Position numbers and translations under genes: made by a program. A DNA stretch of 64,000 nt from Pseudomonas sp. B21_DOA. GTDB taxonomy: Bacteria; Pseudomonadota; Gammaproteobacteria; Pseudomonadales; Pseudomonadaceae. Below, piece after piece: positions 1 to 9,241 of this stretch (its first letter is position 1; each line of letters opens with the position of its first letter). The stretch covers positions 3,472,001 to 3,536,000 of the forward strand of contig CP086683.1 in assembly GCA_030544685.1 (NCBI GenBank). The letters run 5' to 3'. The notes beneath the pieces were generated by a model. The model was not told the DNA's origin. It worked only from the letters and a program-made list of their open reading frames with translations, and did not search any database.

Positions 1-2
1 CC

Positions 3-347
3 GTCATCATGGGGGCTCCCGGCCAACCGGCGCTTGGTGAGACGCTGACGAACAGTTTTTGCCGGACTGATCCGGAAATCGCCAAGCAGTTCGCGCGGGT
101 GACATTCATGTCGGATAACCGCGATGACGTGGTCGGTCTGGACACGCCGACCCTGATATTGCAGTCCACCGATGACATCATCGCTCCGGTCGCCGTAGGT
201 GAGTATCTGCACCAGAGCCTGCCCAACAGCACCCTCTGTCTGGTCACCAATGTTGGTCATTGTCCGCACATGAGTGTGCCCAGCGCGTGCTCGCAAGCCA
301 TGGACCGCTTTCTTCTACCTTGGACGAAAGACGCAGATGGTCGCTGA
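3..347 (+). CDS. RsbQ-like alpha/beta hydrolase, 3' part only
   Basis: The reading frame is open from the window edge, so only the C-terminal part (about 115 residues) is present. It has the last two members of an alpha/beta-hydrolase triad: an Asp in STDDIIAP and a His in GHCPHMS. The wording around both resembles RsbQ, the hydrolase that works with the PAS-containing RsbP phosphatase in Bacillus stress signalling. The next gene overlaps its stop by 11 bases and begins with a PAS-like domain, which fits a hydrolase/PAS-sensor pair that makes and senses a small ligand. The hydrolase fold is clear; the RsbQ-like signalling role is inference. The nucleophile Ser would lie upstream of the window. 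Confidence 0.75.
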   Translation, partial: VIMGAPGQPALGETLTNSFCRTDPEIAKQFARVTFMSDNRDDVVGLDTPTLILQSTDDIIAPVAVGEYLHQSLPNSTLCLVTNVGHCPHMSVPSACSQAMDRFLLPWTKDADGR

Positions 348-1511
348 ACCCTCCCTGATTCCCGATCCTCAGGCGCTTTTTGACGACGCGCCATGCGGCC
401 TGATCGTTACCCGCGAAGACGGCAGCATCCTGCGTGCGAATAAGACTTTCTGTACCTGGATCGGTTGGGAAAACCCCGATCTGCAAGGCCGGCGCTTTCA
501 GGATTTGCTCACCATGGGCGGACGGATTTTTCACCAGACTCATTGGTCTCCGCTGATACAAATGCAAGGCTCGGTGTCGGAGGTGAAACTGGATCTGGTG
601 CGTCGCGACAAGGCCTTGATACCCATGTTGCTCAATGGCGTTCGTCAGCAGCACGAGTCCGGCGTTGTCTATCAGTTGGCATTGTTCTGCACCACCGACC
701 GGGACAAGTACGAACGTGAGCTATTGAAAGCCCGGCAACTGGCTGAAGGGCTTCTGGCGAATAAAGTGGCCGCTGAAACAGCATTGTCGCAGGCGCAGAT
801 GGAGCTGAAAGAAGCTTACGAAAAAGCGCAGCGTCGGGCGCTATTTGCTGAGCAAATGGTTGCCATTGTCAGCCATGACCTAAAGAACCCGCTGACGGCT
901 ATCAAAATGGCGGCAGAGATGCTCGGTCGGAAAATGCCTGAGGGGAGGAAAAGCTGATGCTGAGCCACATCGGCAGCTCAACGGATCGAGCGCATCGAAT
1001 GATATCTGATCTGCTCGATTTCGCTTCGGCCAGAGTCGGCCGAGGGCTATCCGTTTCGCCCACGGTCATCGAATTGCATTCGGTGGTGGCTCAGAGCGTC
1101 GCAGAGCTGCGGGTGGCCTTTCCAGATGTCGCTATCGAGCATCAATCGGTTGGGTGGGGAGATGTCGAACTCGACGCTGATCGCATGCAACAGATCATCG
1201 GTAACCTGGTCGCCAACAGTGCCGCCTACGGCGACCAGAAAAGGCCGATTACTGTAATTTCCACGCTTGATGCCAACCGGGCAAGCATTTCGGTTCACAA
1301 CTTCGGCCCGGCGATTGCCGAGTCAGCTCGGGCGAAGCTTTTCGAGCCCATGACCCGTGGCTCAGACCAGGATGATCACGTTCGCAGCGTCGGGCTTGGT
1401 CTCTTCATCGTCCGGGAAATCGTTACTGCCCATGCAGGCGATATCTCCGTGCGCTCGACGGCTGATGACGGCACTACGTTTACGGTGAATTTTCCTGCTC
1501 AAGCAAACTGA
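337..1511 (+). CDS. PAS-domain sensor histidine kinase (frame broken near 942-945)
   Basis: After repair this is a 391-residue kinase. It has an N-terminal PAS-like domain (about 10-120), a helical linker (120-170), a HisKA segment with the phospho-acceptor His180 in SHDLKNPL, and a HATPase domain with the N box (QIIGNLVANS) and the G box (GLGLFIVREI). No membrane segment is visible, so it is probably cytosolic. The start at 337 was chosen because the PAS domain begins there and the gene overlaps the hydrolase stop. The frame is lost at the G run 942-945, where one G appears to be missing; downstream the sequence continues as GEEKLMLSHI in another frame. Probably a sequencing error, since many similar breaks occur in this window. 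Confidence 0.8.
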
Positions 1512-1737
1512 TCAGGCTCCACACATCAGCCTTTACGGGTGCCTGGAACACAAGCCAATTCCTTTGATCAAGACCAAACATGGTGGTTTTTTCGAACCTT
1601 TTCAGCGAAATACCTATCAACACGAAGGAGAGGTTATCGCTTGACGGCGAACACAGACAAAACACTCATTCACATGGCTGGATGGGGGCGCTGAGGTATG
1701 TAGGTGCATGCGTCAGCGCGCAACCCGGGATTGATCC

Positions 1738-2765
1738 ATGCAGCAAGAAAGCCACAATTACCCAGTCATCGTTATCGGCACTTCCAGCGGCGGACTCGCT
1801 GCGTTGCGTGAATTTGTAGCCGAGCTTTCGTCCGATTTGCATGCGGCCGTGTTCGTCACAATGCACATCGGAGAACAACCTAGCGTTCTGCCAAACCTTC
1901 TGGTCCAGGCGAGCCCATTACCCGTCGCCTTCGCCGTGCATGAAGAGCAGATACAGCCGGGGCGTGTCTACGTTGCGCCTCCGGACAAGCATCTACTGGT
2001 CAAAAAGGAATTATTCAGGTTTCTCGCAGTGCCAGGGAAAACCACTCTCGGCCTGCAATTGACCCGATGTTCAGATCGGCGGCCATCAGCTACGCAAGCA
2101 ATGCCATAGGGGTGTTGATGACCGGTGATCTTGATGACGGTGTAGTTGGGCTCCAGGCAATAAAGGCCTATGGCGGACTGGCTTTTGTGCAAGATCCCGA
2201 GACTGCCGAAGCACCGTCAATGCCGTCGAGCGCTCTTCGTCATGTGAATGTGGACGGATGCCTTCCGCTCAGAGAATTGGGCAAGAGACTGGTACAGATC
2301 ATCGAACAGCGTGCAGCCGAGGCGAACCTCCCTGGGGAGGCACAACGCATCGAGCCGTTCGCCACTGAAAATGATCTCACCGAGGATTTCAGCAAAGGCG
2401 GCTCCAGAGCGCTGGACGAGATAGGTGAAATCGCTGGCATGTCTTGTCCTGAATGCGGAGGCGCGCTGTGGGAGGTAGAGTCGTCCTCACCACGCTTTCG
2501 CTGCCATACCGGTCATGCCTACACCGCCGCCGCGTTATTTCACGCCCAGAATGAGACGTTGGAGGAAGCGCTCTGGGTGGCCGTTAGAGCCCTGCATGAA
2601 AAACAGTTGCTCCTGGGGCGGCTGATTCAAAGCAGCAAGGATCGCGGCCGCATTGGCGCGTTACAGGAATACGAACTCGCAAGTCAGGGGCTCGAAAGTC
2701 ACAAGGAGACGCTTCGAGCATTGATCGCATCGTTACGACCGGTTTCACTGACAAGCCAAATCTAA
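1738..2765 (+). CDS. Stand-alone CheB-type protein-glutamate methylesterase (frame broken near 2002-2006)
   Basis: CheB catalytic domains hydrolyse glutamyl methyl esters on chemoreceptors. The catalytic residues are visible: Ser in GTSSGGL, His in VTMHIGE and Asp in LMTGDLDDGV. There is no N-terminal receiver domain, so this is the stand-alone type. After the esterase domain comes a tail with a CPECGG motif and HTGH, a likely zinc site, then a helical end. The frame breaks in the A5 run 2002-2006: adding one A restores a 342-residue protein reading KKGIIQVSRSARENHSRPAI into the second half. No che operon is nearby, so it may serve the adjacent PAS kinase rather than classical chemotaxis; that is inference. 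Confidence 0.82.
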
Positions 2766-2817
2766 AGCTGCCGGTGGGCATTTACTCCGGTCAAAGTAGC
2801 GAGGTAGGAACTTTCTC

Positions 2818-3287
2818 ATGCCGATCGGAAAGCTGACCGTCAAGGATTTGCAGGTAAACGTCTCAATCTCCGGCGAGGGCCCGCCGTTACTGCTGCTTAA
2901 CGGTTTGGGTGGTCTGATCAGAACATTCGATGCCTTGCCGCTTCGGTGTTGCCAGGGGCATGCTTAGCGTCAACCCGCGAACTTATTACCACCAGCTAGC
3001 CGCTTTGGCAGGTTGGACCAGCCTGCTGCGGCTAGCCCGTTTGCGCGCGCACACGCTCATTCTTGTCGGCGACCGTGACACCTTGGTACAGCCGTACAAC
3101 GCGCACATTCTGCGACGTTCGATTCCACAAGCCGAACTGCGCGTGCTGAAGGGGAAGGGCATTTTTTGTGGTGACCAGCGCTCGGCGAACTGCCGAGCTG
3201 ATGCTTGATTTCCTTGGCCGACATCAAGAGGAAGAACAGGATGCGTCTCTAAGTGCAAGCCGCTTCCAGATCGCCAACCACTTGTGA
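2818..3287 (+). pseudogene. Remnant of a PhaZ-like polyhydroxyalkanoate depolymerase / alpha-beta hydrolase
   Basis: The first 40 or so codons encode a hydrolase N-terminus with the oxyanion strand LLLLNGLGG. The frame then jumps, near 2938, directly to the C-terminal part (NPRTYYHQLAALAGWTS, and Asp in VGDRDTLV). That second half resembles medium-chain PHA depolymerase, where YYWQLFAGLGWTS occupies this place. The core of about 150-180 residues with the nucleophile Ser is absent, so this is a true internal deletion and cannot give an active enzyme. A further one-base loss is likely at the T6 run 3162-3167; repairing it restores GHFFVVTSARR with the catalytic His and runs to a stop at 3287. 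Intact PHA genes are not in the window. Confidence 0.7.
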
Positions 3288-3318
3288 ACTTTCAACCGCC
3301 ATTTTTGACGTGTATTTT

Positions 3319-4335
3319 TTATCCATTCACATCCCCGTCCAGCTCAATCAACTCACCGCCGTCGTCTCTCAATCGCTGCAAAAACACTCGGGCATCCAGC
3401 AACTGATACGGAAAATACAGCCCCGGCCTTACAGGCGCTTGCCCATTCAGCCCAACCAATCGCTCCAGCAACATGGCCACACTGAGCCCGGTCAACGCCG
3501 CCGCACCCGCGCGGTGAACCACCGCATGCCGTGTGCGCAATGGCTGGCCATCGTGATCCGTGCCTTCAAGTTCGATGAGTATTTCCGTCGACATCGGCTG
3601 GCCCTGACGCCGGGTCGAGCTGATGCCGCTGGCGAGGTTGAACTCGACGTTCGGGGCGTCGGTGGCGGCGGCCAGGCCTGTCACGTCGATGGAGGAGAAG
3701 CCGGCGCCCTGCAGGGTCGTGCCGTCGACGGCGCGGAAGCTGACCTTGGCATCGTCGCCTTCACGCCAGATGAATTCGCCGTCACGGCGGGTCAGCGCGG
3801 CGGGCAGCATTTTGTTCAGGTGCTCGAAATCGACGGCTACGGTCGGGCCGCCGCCGTCCTGTTCGTCGACCAGGGCATGAATGCGGATGTCGTGCACGCG
3901 GGCGAATGCCTTGGCGATGTGCAGCGTCGCTACCGTGGTCGCGCCGACCATCCATTCGTAGCCGAGGACAATGGGCGCCGCGTCAGGCGCGTGAATGAAA
4001 CTGGCGATTTGCGGGGCGATTTCGAACACGCCGGAAGAGATGCTCAGGTGCGGCACCTTGCGCTTTTGCGCAAAGCGCATCCCGGCGAGGGCGTGGTCCA
4101 TGTAGAACAGGACGATAGCGCTGACCGGGCGATCACCCAGCCCCAGATCTTCTGCGCGAGCATCGATGACCACACCTTGGGCATTGCCGATGTGCTCGGC
4201 GGTTTGCTCAGCCTTGGCGAGGTCGCGTCCGCCGATCAGCAAGGGTACGTCGGGATGCGCCGCGCGCAATGCGCGGGCCGTCTGGTGGCCGATAGCGCCG
4301 GAACCGCCCATGAACAGGATGGGATGAAGTGGCAT
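3319..4335 (-). CDS. Saccharopine dehydrogenase-like NAD(P)-binding protein
   Basis: The 338-residue product opens with a Rossmann motif (MGGSGAIGHQTARAL) and has the layout of the saccharopine-dehydrogenase-like / trans-acting enoyl-reductase-like superfamily: an N-terminal nucleotide fold and a C-terminal mixed domain. No signal peptide or membrane segment is seen. It lies about 115 bases downstream of the flavin monooxygenase on the same strand and is probably cotranscribed from the sigma-54 promoter in front of that gene. The substrate is unknown. The pairing suggests it reduces or rearranges the monooxygenase product, which is inference only. Confidence 0.7.
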   Translation of the reverse strand: MPLHPILFMGGSGAIGHQTARALRAAHPDVPLLIGGRDLAKAEQTAEHIGNAQGVVIDARAEDLGLGDRPVSAIVLFYMDHALAGMRFAQKRKVPHLSISSGVFEIAPQIASFIHAPDAAPIVLGYEWMVGATTVATLHIAKAFARVHDIRIHALVDEQDGGGPTVAVDFEHLNKMLPAALTRRDGEFIWREGDDAKVSFRAVDGTTLQGAGFSSIDVTGLAAATDAPNVEFNLASGISSTRRQGQPMSTEILIELEGTDHDGQPLRTRHAVVHRAGAAALTGLSVAMLLERLVGLNGQAPVRPGLYFPYQLLDARVFLQRLRDDGGELIELDGDVNG

Positions 4336-4449
4336 GAATCCTCCGCATTTTTCCTGGTTTGAAATGTGCTCTGGCTAGACACCCTAGCACGCACTTTCCA
4401 GTTCGCCGGTGCGCCTGGCCGGCGCACCGACGAACGACCCCTTGCGGAA

Positions 4450-6273
4450 TCAGCCCAGATGATGCCGCTCTGCAAGGCGATAGACATCGGTGTCGAGGCC
4501 TTCGAAACGAGCCTTCAACTGCAACGCCAGGTACAGCGAATAGTGCCGTGACTGATGCAGGTTGCCGCCGTGGAACCAGAGGTTTTGCTGCTGGGTCGGC
4601 TTCCACATGTTGCGCAGTTCGCCTTCATACGGGCCGGGGTCGTTGGTGGTGCCGGAACCCAGGCCCCAGCAGCGCCCGACCTTGTCGGCGACTTGCTGAG
4701 AAATCAGCTTCGCCGCCCAGCCGTTCATCGAGCCATAACCTGTCGCATAAACGATGAGATCGGCCGGCAAGCGGCTGCCATCGGTGAGCACCACTGCATC
4801 CGCTTCGATGCGTTCGACACCGAGGCCCGGCGCGCTCTTGAGCTTGATCGTGCCGTTGGCGATCAGTTCTGAGGCGCCGACGTCGATGTAGTAACCCGAG
4901 CCACGGCGTACGTATTTCATGAACAAACCCGATTCGTCATCGCCGAAATCGAGCATGAAACCCGCGCGGGTCAGGCGTTCATAGAAGTCCTTGTCGCGCT
5001 CCTTGATCGCGTCGAAGACCGGCCGATGAAACTGTGGCATGACCTTGTACGGAATCGAGGCGAACAGCAGATCGGCCTTGTCCGTGGTCAGACCCGACTC
5101 GAGCGCCTCTTCGGAATAAAGCCCGCCGAAAACCAGTTCCATCAGGCTGTCCGAACGCACGATGTGCGTGCTCGAACGTTGCACCATAGTCACCTCGGTG
5201 CCGTTTTCCACCAGATCGGCGCAGATGTCGTGGGCCGAGTTGTTCGCGCCGATGACCACTGCGCGCTTGCCTTTCCACGCATCGCCGCCGGGGTGACGGC
5301 TGGAGTGATGTTGCTGGCCCTTGAAGTCTTCGGCGCCGGGATACACCGGCACATTCGGTACCCCAGACATGCCGGTGGCGAGGATCAGTTGCGTCGGCTG
5401 CAGGGTGATGCGCTCGCCGTTGCGCAGGACCTCCACGGTCCAGCGGCCAGTCTGTTCGTCAAACGTAGCGCCGAGGCATTCAGTGCGCGGCCAGTAGTTG
5501 AGTTCCATGACCTTGGTGTACATCTCCAGCCAGTCGCCGATCTGGTCTTTCGGGGTGAACACCGGCCAGTGGTCGGGGAAGGGCAGGTAGGGCATGTGGT
5601 CGTACCAGACCGGGTCATGCAGGCACAAAGACTTGTAGCGGCCGCGCCATTGATCGCCGGGGCGCTCGGCCTTGTCGATGATCAGCGTCGGTACGCACAT
5701 GCGTTTAAGCCTCGCGCCGAGGCCGAGCCCGCCCTGACCGCCGCCGACGATCAGACAGTACGGTTGCGTGGTGATGCCCAGCGCCGCTTCTTCATCGCGG
5801 CGGCGCTCCAGCCAGTTGCGCTTGTCGGCGTGGGCATGGCCGTGACTGGCGCCGATTGGCCGGCGGCGGCCGCTGGGTTCTTCGAAGCCTTTGAGTTCGC
5901 GCATGGTGGTCAGCAGCGTCCAGCACAAACCGTCCTTCAGGCGCACGTAGCCTTTGCCGCGCGCCATGTCGGTTTCCAGGCTCATCCAGCCTTCGAGCAC
6001 GCCGTCGCTGAGCGTGGCTTCACCTTCGAGTTGCCAGCGCTCGGGCCGGGTCTGCTCAAGGCGTGTTTCGAGCATGTCGCGAATCGCCGGTTTGCCTTCC
6101 AGCGTGACGAGGTTCCAGCTGAACAGCAGCAAGTCACGCCAGTGGCATTCTTCGGCAAACAGCTCCAGCGTGCCGTCCACATCTCGTTGCGCCAGACGTT
6201 CGCCGAGGCGTTCGACCCAAGCGGCAAGTTGCGCTGTTGGCGTTTGCAAAGGGGTTTCGATAGCGATGTTCAT
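4450..6273 (-). CDS. FAD/NADPH-dependent flavin monooxygenase with N-terminal SnoaL-like domain
   Basis: The 607-residue protein has an N-terminal alpha+beta domain (about 1-130) resembling the SnoaL/NTF2-like fold, then a CzcO/FMO-type flavoprotein. FAD-binding GGGQGGLGLGARL lies near residue 190 and the NADPH-binding GANNSAHDI further on; a second flavin contact is YATGYGS. Such enzymes perform Baeyer-Villiger or N/S-oxygenation of small substrates in the cytosol. The ATG at 6273 was chosen over one 36 bases upstream because GGGAGTGG lies just before it and the earlier start would leave little leader after the sigma-54 promoter. The divergent AcoR-like activator is its probable regulator. 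Confidence 0.85.
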   Translation of the reverse strand: MNIAIETPLQTPTAQLAAWVERLGERLAQRDVDGTLELFAEECHWRDLLLFSWNLVTLEGKPAIRDMLETRLEQTRPERWQLEGEATLSDGVLEGWMSLETDMARGKGYVRLKDGLCWTLLTTMRELKGFEEPSGRRRPIGASHGHAHADKRNWLERRRDEEAALGITTQPYCLIVGGGQGGLGLGARLKRMCVPTLIIDKAERPGDQWRGRYKSLCLHDPVWYDHMPYLPFPDHWPVFTPKDQIGDWLEMYTKVMELNYWPRTECLGATFDEQTGRWTVEVLRNGERITLQPTQLILATGMSGVPNVPVYPGAEDFKGQQHHSSRHPGGDAWKGKRAVVIGANNSAHDICADLVENGTEVTMVQRSSTHIVRSDSLMELVFGGLYSEEALESGLTTDKADLLFASIPYKVMPQFHRPVFDAIKERDKDFYERLTRAGFMLDFGDDESGLFMKYVRRGSGYYIDVGASELIANGTIKLKSAPGLGVERIEADAVVLTDGSRLPADLIVYATGYGSMNGWAAKLISQQVADKVGRCWGLGSGTTNDPGPYEGELRNMWKPTQQQNLWFHGGNLHQSRHYSLYLALQLKARFEGLDTDVYRLAERHHLG

Positions 6274-6317
6274 GGGGCCACTCCCGATCTTGTTGTTTTG
6301 GTAAGCCATGGCACCAG

Positions 6318-6333
6318 AGCAAGGCTTGGGCCA
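6318..6333 (-). promoter_or_regulatory. Sigma-54 (-24/-12) promoter for the flavin monooxygenase
   Basis: Read on the minus strand the site is TGGCCCAAGCCTTGCT, with the invariant GG and GC separated by exactly ten bases and a TTGC -12 element, matching the RpoN consensus TGGCAC-N5-TTGC closely. It would start transcription near 6306, about 30 bases before the chosen ATG at 6273. The gene on the other side encodes a sigma-54 activator, which makes the assignment strong. Confidence 0.8.
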
Positions 6334-6422
6334 GCTCTTTGAAAGGCGCTGGCCAGAGCGTCTGATGCAAAAATCGGAGCGAGGTGCAGAGGGCGCCCTG
6401 TCACGAATTCGGGAATCGAGGA

Positions 6423-6435
6423 TGACACTGTGTCA
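6423..6435. promoter_or_regulatory. Candidate upstream activator site (palindrome) for the AcoR-like regulator
   Basis: TGACACTGTGTCA is a perfect 13-base palindrome in the divergent intergenic region, 90 bases upstream of the -24/-12 promoter. A further half-site, TGTCAC, lies at 6399-6404. TGT-N-ACA type palindromes are typical binding sites of this enhancer-binding family. Binding is inferred from position and symmetry only. Confidence 0.55.
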
Positions 6436-6517
6436 CTCGGCGCGAAATTCCCCGCAGCGAGCTTTTCATCTAAGCTGCGGACAGACCGTGTCTTCACCGA
6501 AGCGGAGCACAACAACA

Positions 6518-8406
6518 ATGAAACCGGCCTCGATCAACGCCCACGCACGCCAGGTGCTGCAAGCCGTGCAGGGCACTGTAGCCAGTCCCGGCGCGGCGGC
6601 AGACCTGGCGATCACTCGCTCATGGCGGCGTTGCCTGGATCAATACCAGCTCGATCCGGCCAGCCGCCGCGCGCCGGATGTGCTTGAACAGGCACGCTTG
6701 CGCGAACACCGTGCGCCGCTGGAACACATCATTTCCGTCGCCCACTGGCAGATGAACAGCCTGCACCAGCAACTGGGGCGTGACGGCCATGTCGTGCTGC
6801 TCACCGATGCACGCGGCGTGGCGATCGACAGCGTGTTCAATGAGGCTGAACGCGGTGAATTCCAGCGCTCCGGGCTGTGGCTCGGCTCGGTCTGGAGCGA
6901 GGAGCACGAGGGCACCAACGGTGTCGGCACCTGCCTGGTCGAGCGCCAGCACGTGACCATTCGCCGCGACGAGCATTTCCGTGGCAAGCACGTCGGCCTG
7001 ACCTGTTCGGCCAGCCCGATATTCGACGCCAGCGGCGAGTTGCTCGCGGTGCTCAACCTGTCTTCGGTGCGCGAGGAGAGCAGCCTTGAGCAACGCTTCA
7101 AGGCCATGGCCCTGACCAATCTGTCGGCCAGGTTGATCGAGAGCTGTTTTTCCTTGGCCATGATCCGCAGCGCTATTTGCTGCGGTTTCATCCGGATGCC
7201 GGGTTTGTCGGATTGCTGGGTGAAGGCCTGCTCAGCTTCGACGAGAGTGCGCGGATCTGTTCGGTAAATGCGGCGGCGCTGGATCTGCTGGGCCTGAGCC
7301 GCGAGCAAATGGTCGGGCAGTCGCTGACCCTGCTGCTGGAAACGCCGATGGAGCAGTTGCTCGATCAGGCCAGTGCTCAGGCCCACGTCTGCTGGCCGAT
7401 GCGGCTGATAGATGGACGCCTGTTCTATGGCCAGTTGCGTGAACCGATTCGCTCGGTGCCGTTGACCATCCCGGCCATCGCAAACATCAGTGACGAGCGC
7501 GTGTGCCTGGAAGACCCGCGCCTGCAACGCGGATTCGCCCGCGCGTTGCGTGTACTCGAACGTGACGTGCCGGTGTTTCTGCAGGGTGAAACCGGCACCG
7601 GCAAGGAAGCCTTTGCGGCAGCGCTGCACCGCGCCAGCTCCCGTGCAGGCCAGCCGTTTATCGCGATCAACTGCGCGGCCATTCCTGAAACGCTGATCGA
7701 GAGCGAGCTGTTCGGCTATCGCGGCGGCAGCTTCACCGGCGCACGCAGGGACGGCATGGTCGGCAAGCTGGAGCAGGCCCATGGCGGCATTCTGTTTCTC
7801 GACGAAATCGGCGACATGCCCCTCGCGCTCCAGACACGCCTGCTGCGGGTCCTCGAAGAGCGCCAGGTCGTGCCGCTGGGCAGCGCAACGCCACGCGCGC
7901 TCGATGTCCGTTTGATCAGCGCCAGCCACCAGAATCTGCAAGCCTGCGTAGCTGACGGACGCCTGCGCGAAGATCTGTTTTATCGCATTGGCGGTTTCGC
8001 CGTGGAACTGCCGCCGCTACGCGAGCGTTCCGACAAGGGCCGTCTGCTTGACCTGTTGCTGCGCGAAGAAATGGCGGGCGCCAATGTGCGGCTGGAAGCG
8101 GGAGTTCGAGAGCACTTGCTGGCGCAGCCCTGGCCGGGCAACGTCCGGCAACTGCGCACCTGTTTGCGGACGTTGGTAGCGTTAGCGGTGGACGGGCGGA
8201 TCACGCTGGAGGATGTGCAGGAGTTACTGCCAGCAAGTCACGACCAACCTGTTGACGATCCACTGGGCGTATCCGAACGCCAGACGTTGCTGAGCTTGAT
8301 TGAGGCGGAACACTGGCATGTCGCGCGTGTTGCCAGTCGTCTGGGCATCAGCCGCAATACGCTGTATCGCAAACTGCGTCAGCATGGAATCATTCGACCT
8401 GGTTGA
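6518..8406 (+). CDS. AcoR-like sigma-54-dependent activator (frame broken near 7147-7151)
   Basis: After repair the protein has 629 residues. It has an N-terminal GAF-type sensor (about 60-210), a short PAS-like segment (about 235-285), an AAA+ domain (Walker A GETGTGKE near 357; Walker B ILFLDEIGD) and a Fis-type helix-turn-helix at the C-terminus (VASRLGISRNTLYRKL). The sigma-54 contact loop reads GSFTGA rather than GAFTGA. The frame is lost at the T5 run 7147-7151: one extra T gives CFFLGHDPQRYLLRF across the join. It is divergent from the monooxygenase operon, whose promoter is a sigma-54 type, so it very probably controls that operon in response to a small ligand. Confidence 0.85.
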
Positions 8407-8587
8407 AGACAATCGCGATCATTTGCGTACATTCGCTGTTGATCGCGCGCATTGCCGGGATATTGCTTGGATCCAATCATTGATTCACTATATCGCATGC
8501 CGACAAGCGGTAGGCTCAGGCTATTGCTAGAAGTGATGGCGCAATGACATATTGCAGCACCTTTCCTCACTTCAAGATGTACCGAAA

Positions 8588-9241
8588 ATGCGCCCCCTCA
8601 AGTCACTTGTTGCAGCGTCGTTGCTGCTCAGCGGGTGCAATGGAATGCCAGTCGCTTTTGTTCAGGATCCTGTTTTAGACCAAGCCTTTGTCGTTCACTC
8701 CGGCGCGCCTTTGCCTTACGTGCTGATGGGTTCGGCTGTGCAATGGAATGAGGATTTTGCCGTGACGGTGAAGCACATTCCTTACTTGTCGGGCACGGTT
8801 TTCCAGGGGCAGGCAGACGTGCAGTTCTTCCGTCACAAGGCCAGTAGTGTGCCGGCGTGGCGCGGCTACACGCCGGGCGAAGAGCTGACTTCGGTGGGAT
8901 TCAATTCGCTGTACATGTCAATCAAGGGCACCGGTCAGGCTTTACCGGCCATGGTTCGCCTCGACGTCAAAGAGGGCAACGTGCTTTACGGCACCCACAA
9001 TGGCGCACTGGCCAAAGGCATGTCCGGCGGGCCGGTGTTTTCCGCCGATGGCAAAGTGGTCGGCATCAACGTGGCGTTCCTCACCCGTGACGACGTCAGC
9101 CGCCTCAAGCGCAAGGACTTGCTCGATCAACCGCGCGTAAGCATCTTTTTGCCGTACGCGGAGATCAATCGCGAGTGGTCGCGCTATCAGGCCAGCATCA
9201 CCCCGACAGCGCCGCCGGCGACCAAACTGGCCAGTCGCTGA
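8588..9241 (+). CDS. Trypsin-like (S1 family) serine protease lipoprotein
   Basis: The start at 8588 gives a lipoprotein signal with lipobox LLSGC (Cys17). The mature part has a chymotrypsin-fold triad by spacing: His63 in VKHIP, Asp78 in ADVQFF, and Ser146 in GMSGGPVFSADGKVVGI. The 217-residue length fits a bare protease domain without PDZ. It should sit on the membrane in the periplasm or outer membrane. Its stop abuts the stop of the convergent lapC gene, the two forming a CGCTGATCAGCG palindrome. Its position at the end of an adhesin secretion operon is suggestive but there is no direct evidence of a link. Confidence 0.75.
   Translation: MRPLKSLVAASLLLSGCNGMPVAFVQDPVLDQAFVVHSGAPLPYVLMGSAVQWNEDFAVTVKHIPYLSGTVFQGQADVQFFRHKASSVPAWRGYTPGEELTSVGFNSLYMSIKGTGQALPAMVRLDVKEGNVLYGTHNGALAKGMSGGPVFSADGKVVGINVAFLTRDDVSRLKRKDLLDQPRVSIFLPYAEINREWSRYQASITPTAPPATKLASR

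Noticed and set aside
244..654. Minus-strand frame at the left end
   Set aside because: It lies opposite the hydrolase and PAS kinase genes and has no supporting features.
5026..6342. Plus-strand open frame opposite the flavin monooxygenase
   Set aside because: The minus-strand gene has clear FAD and NADPH motifs; the opposite frame has none and overlaps it fully.
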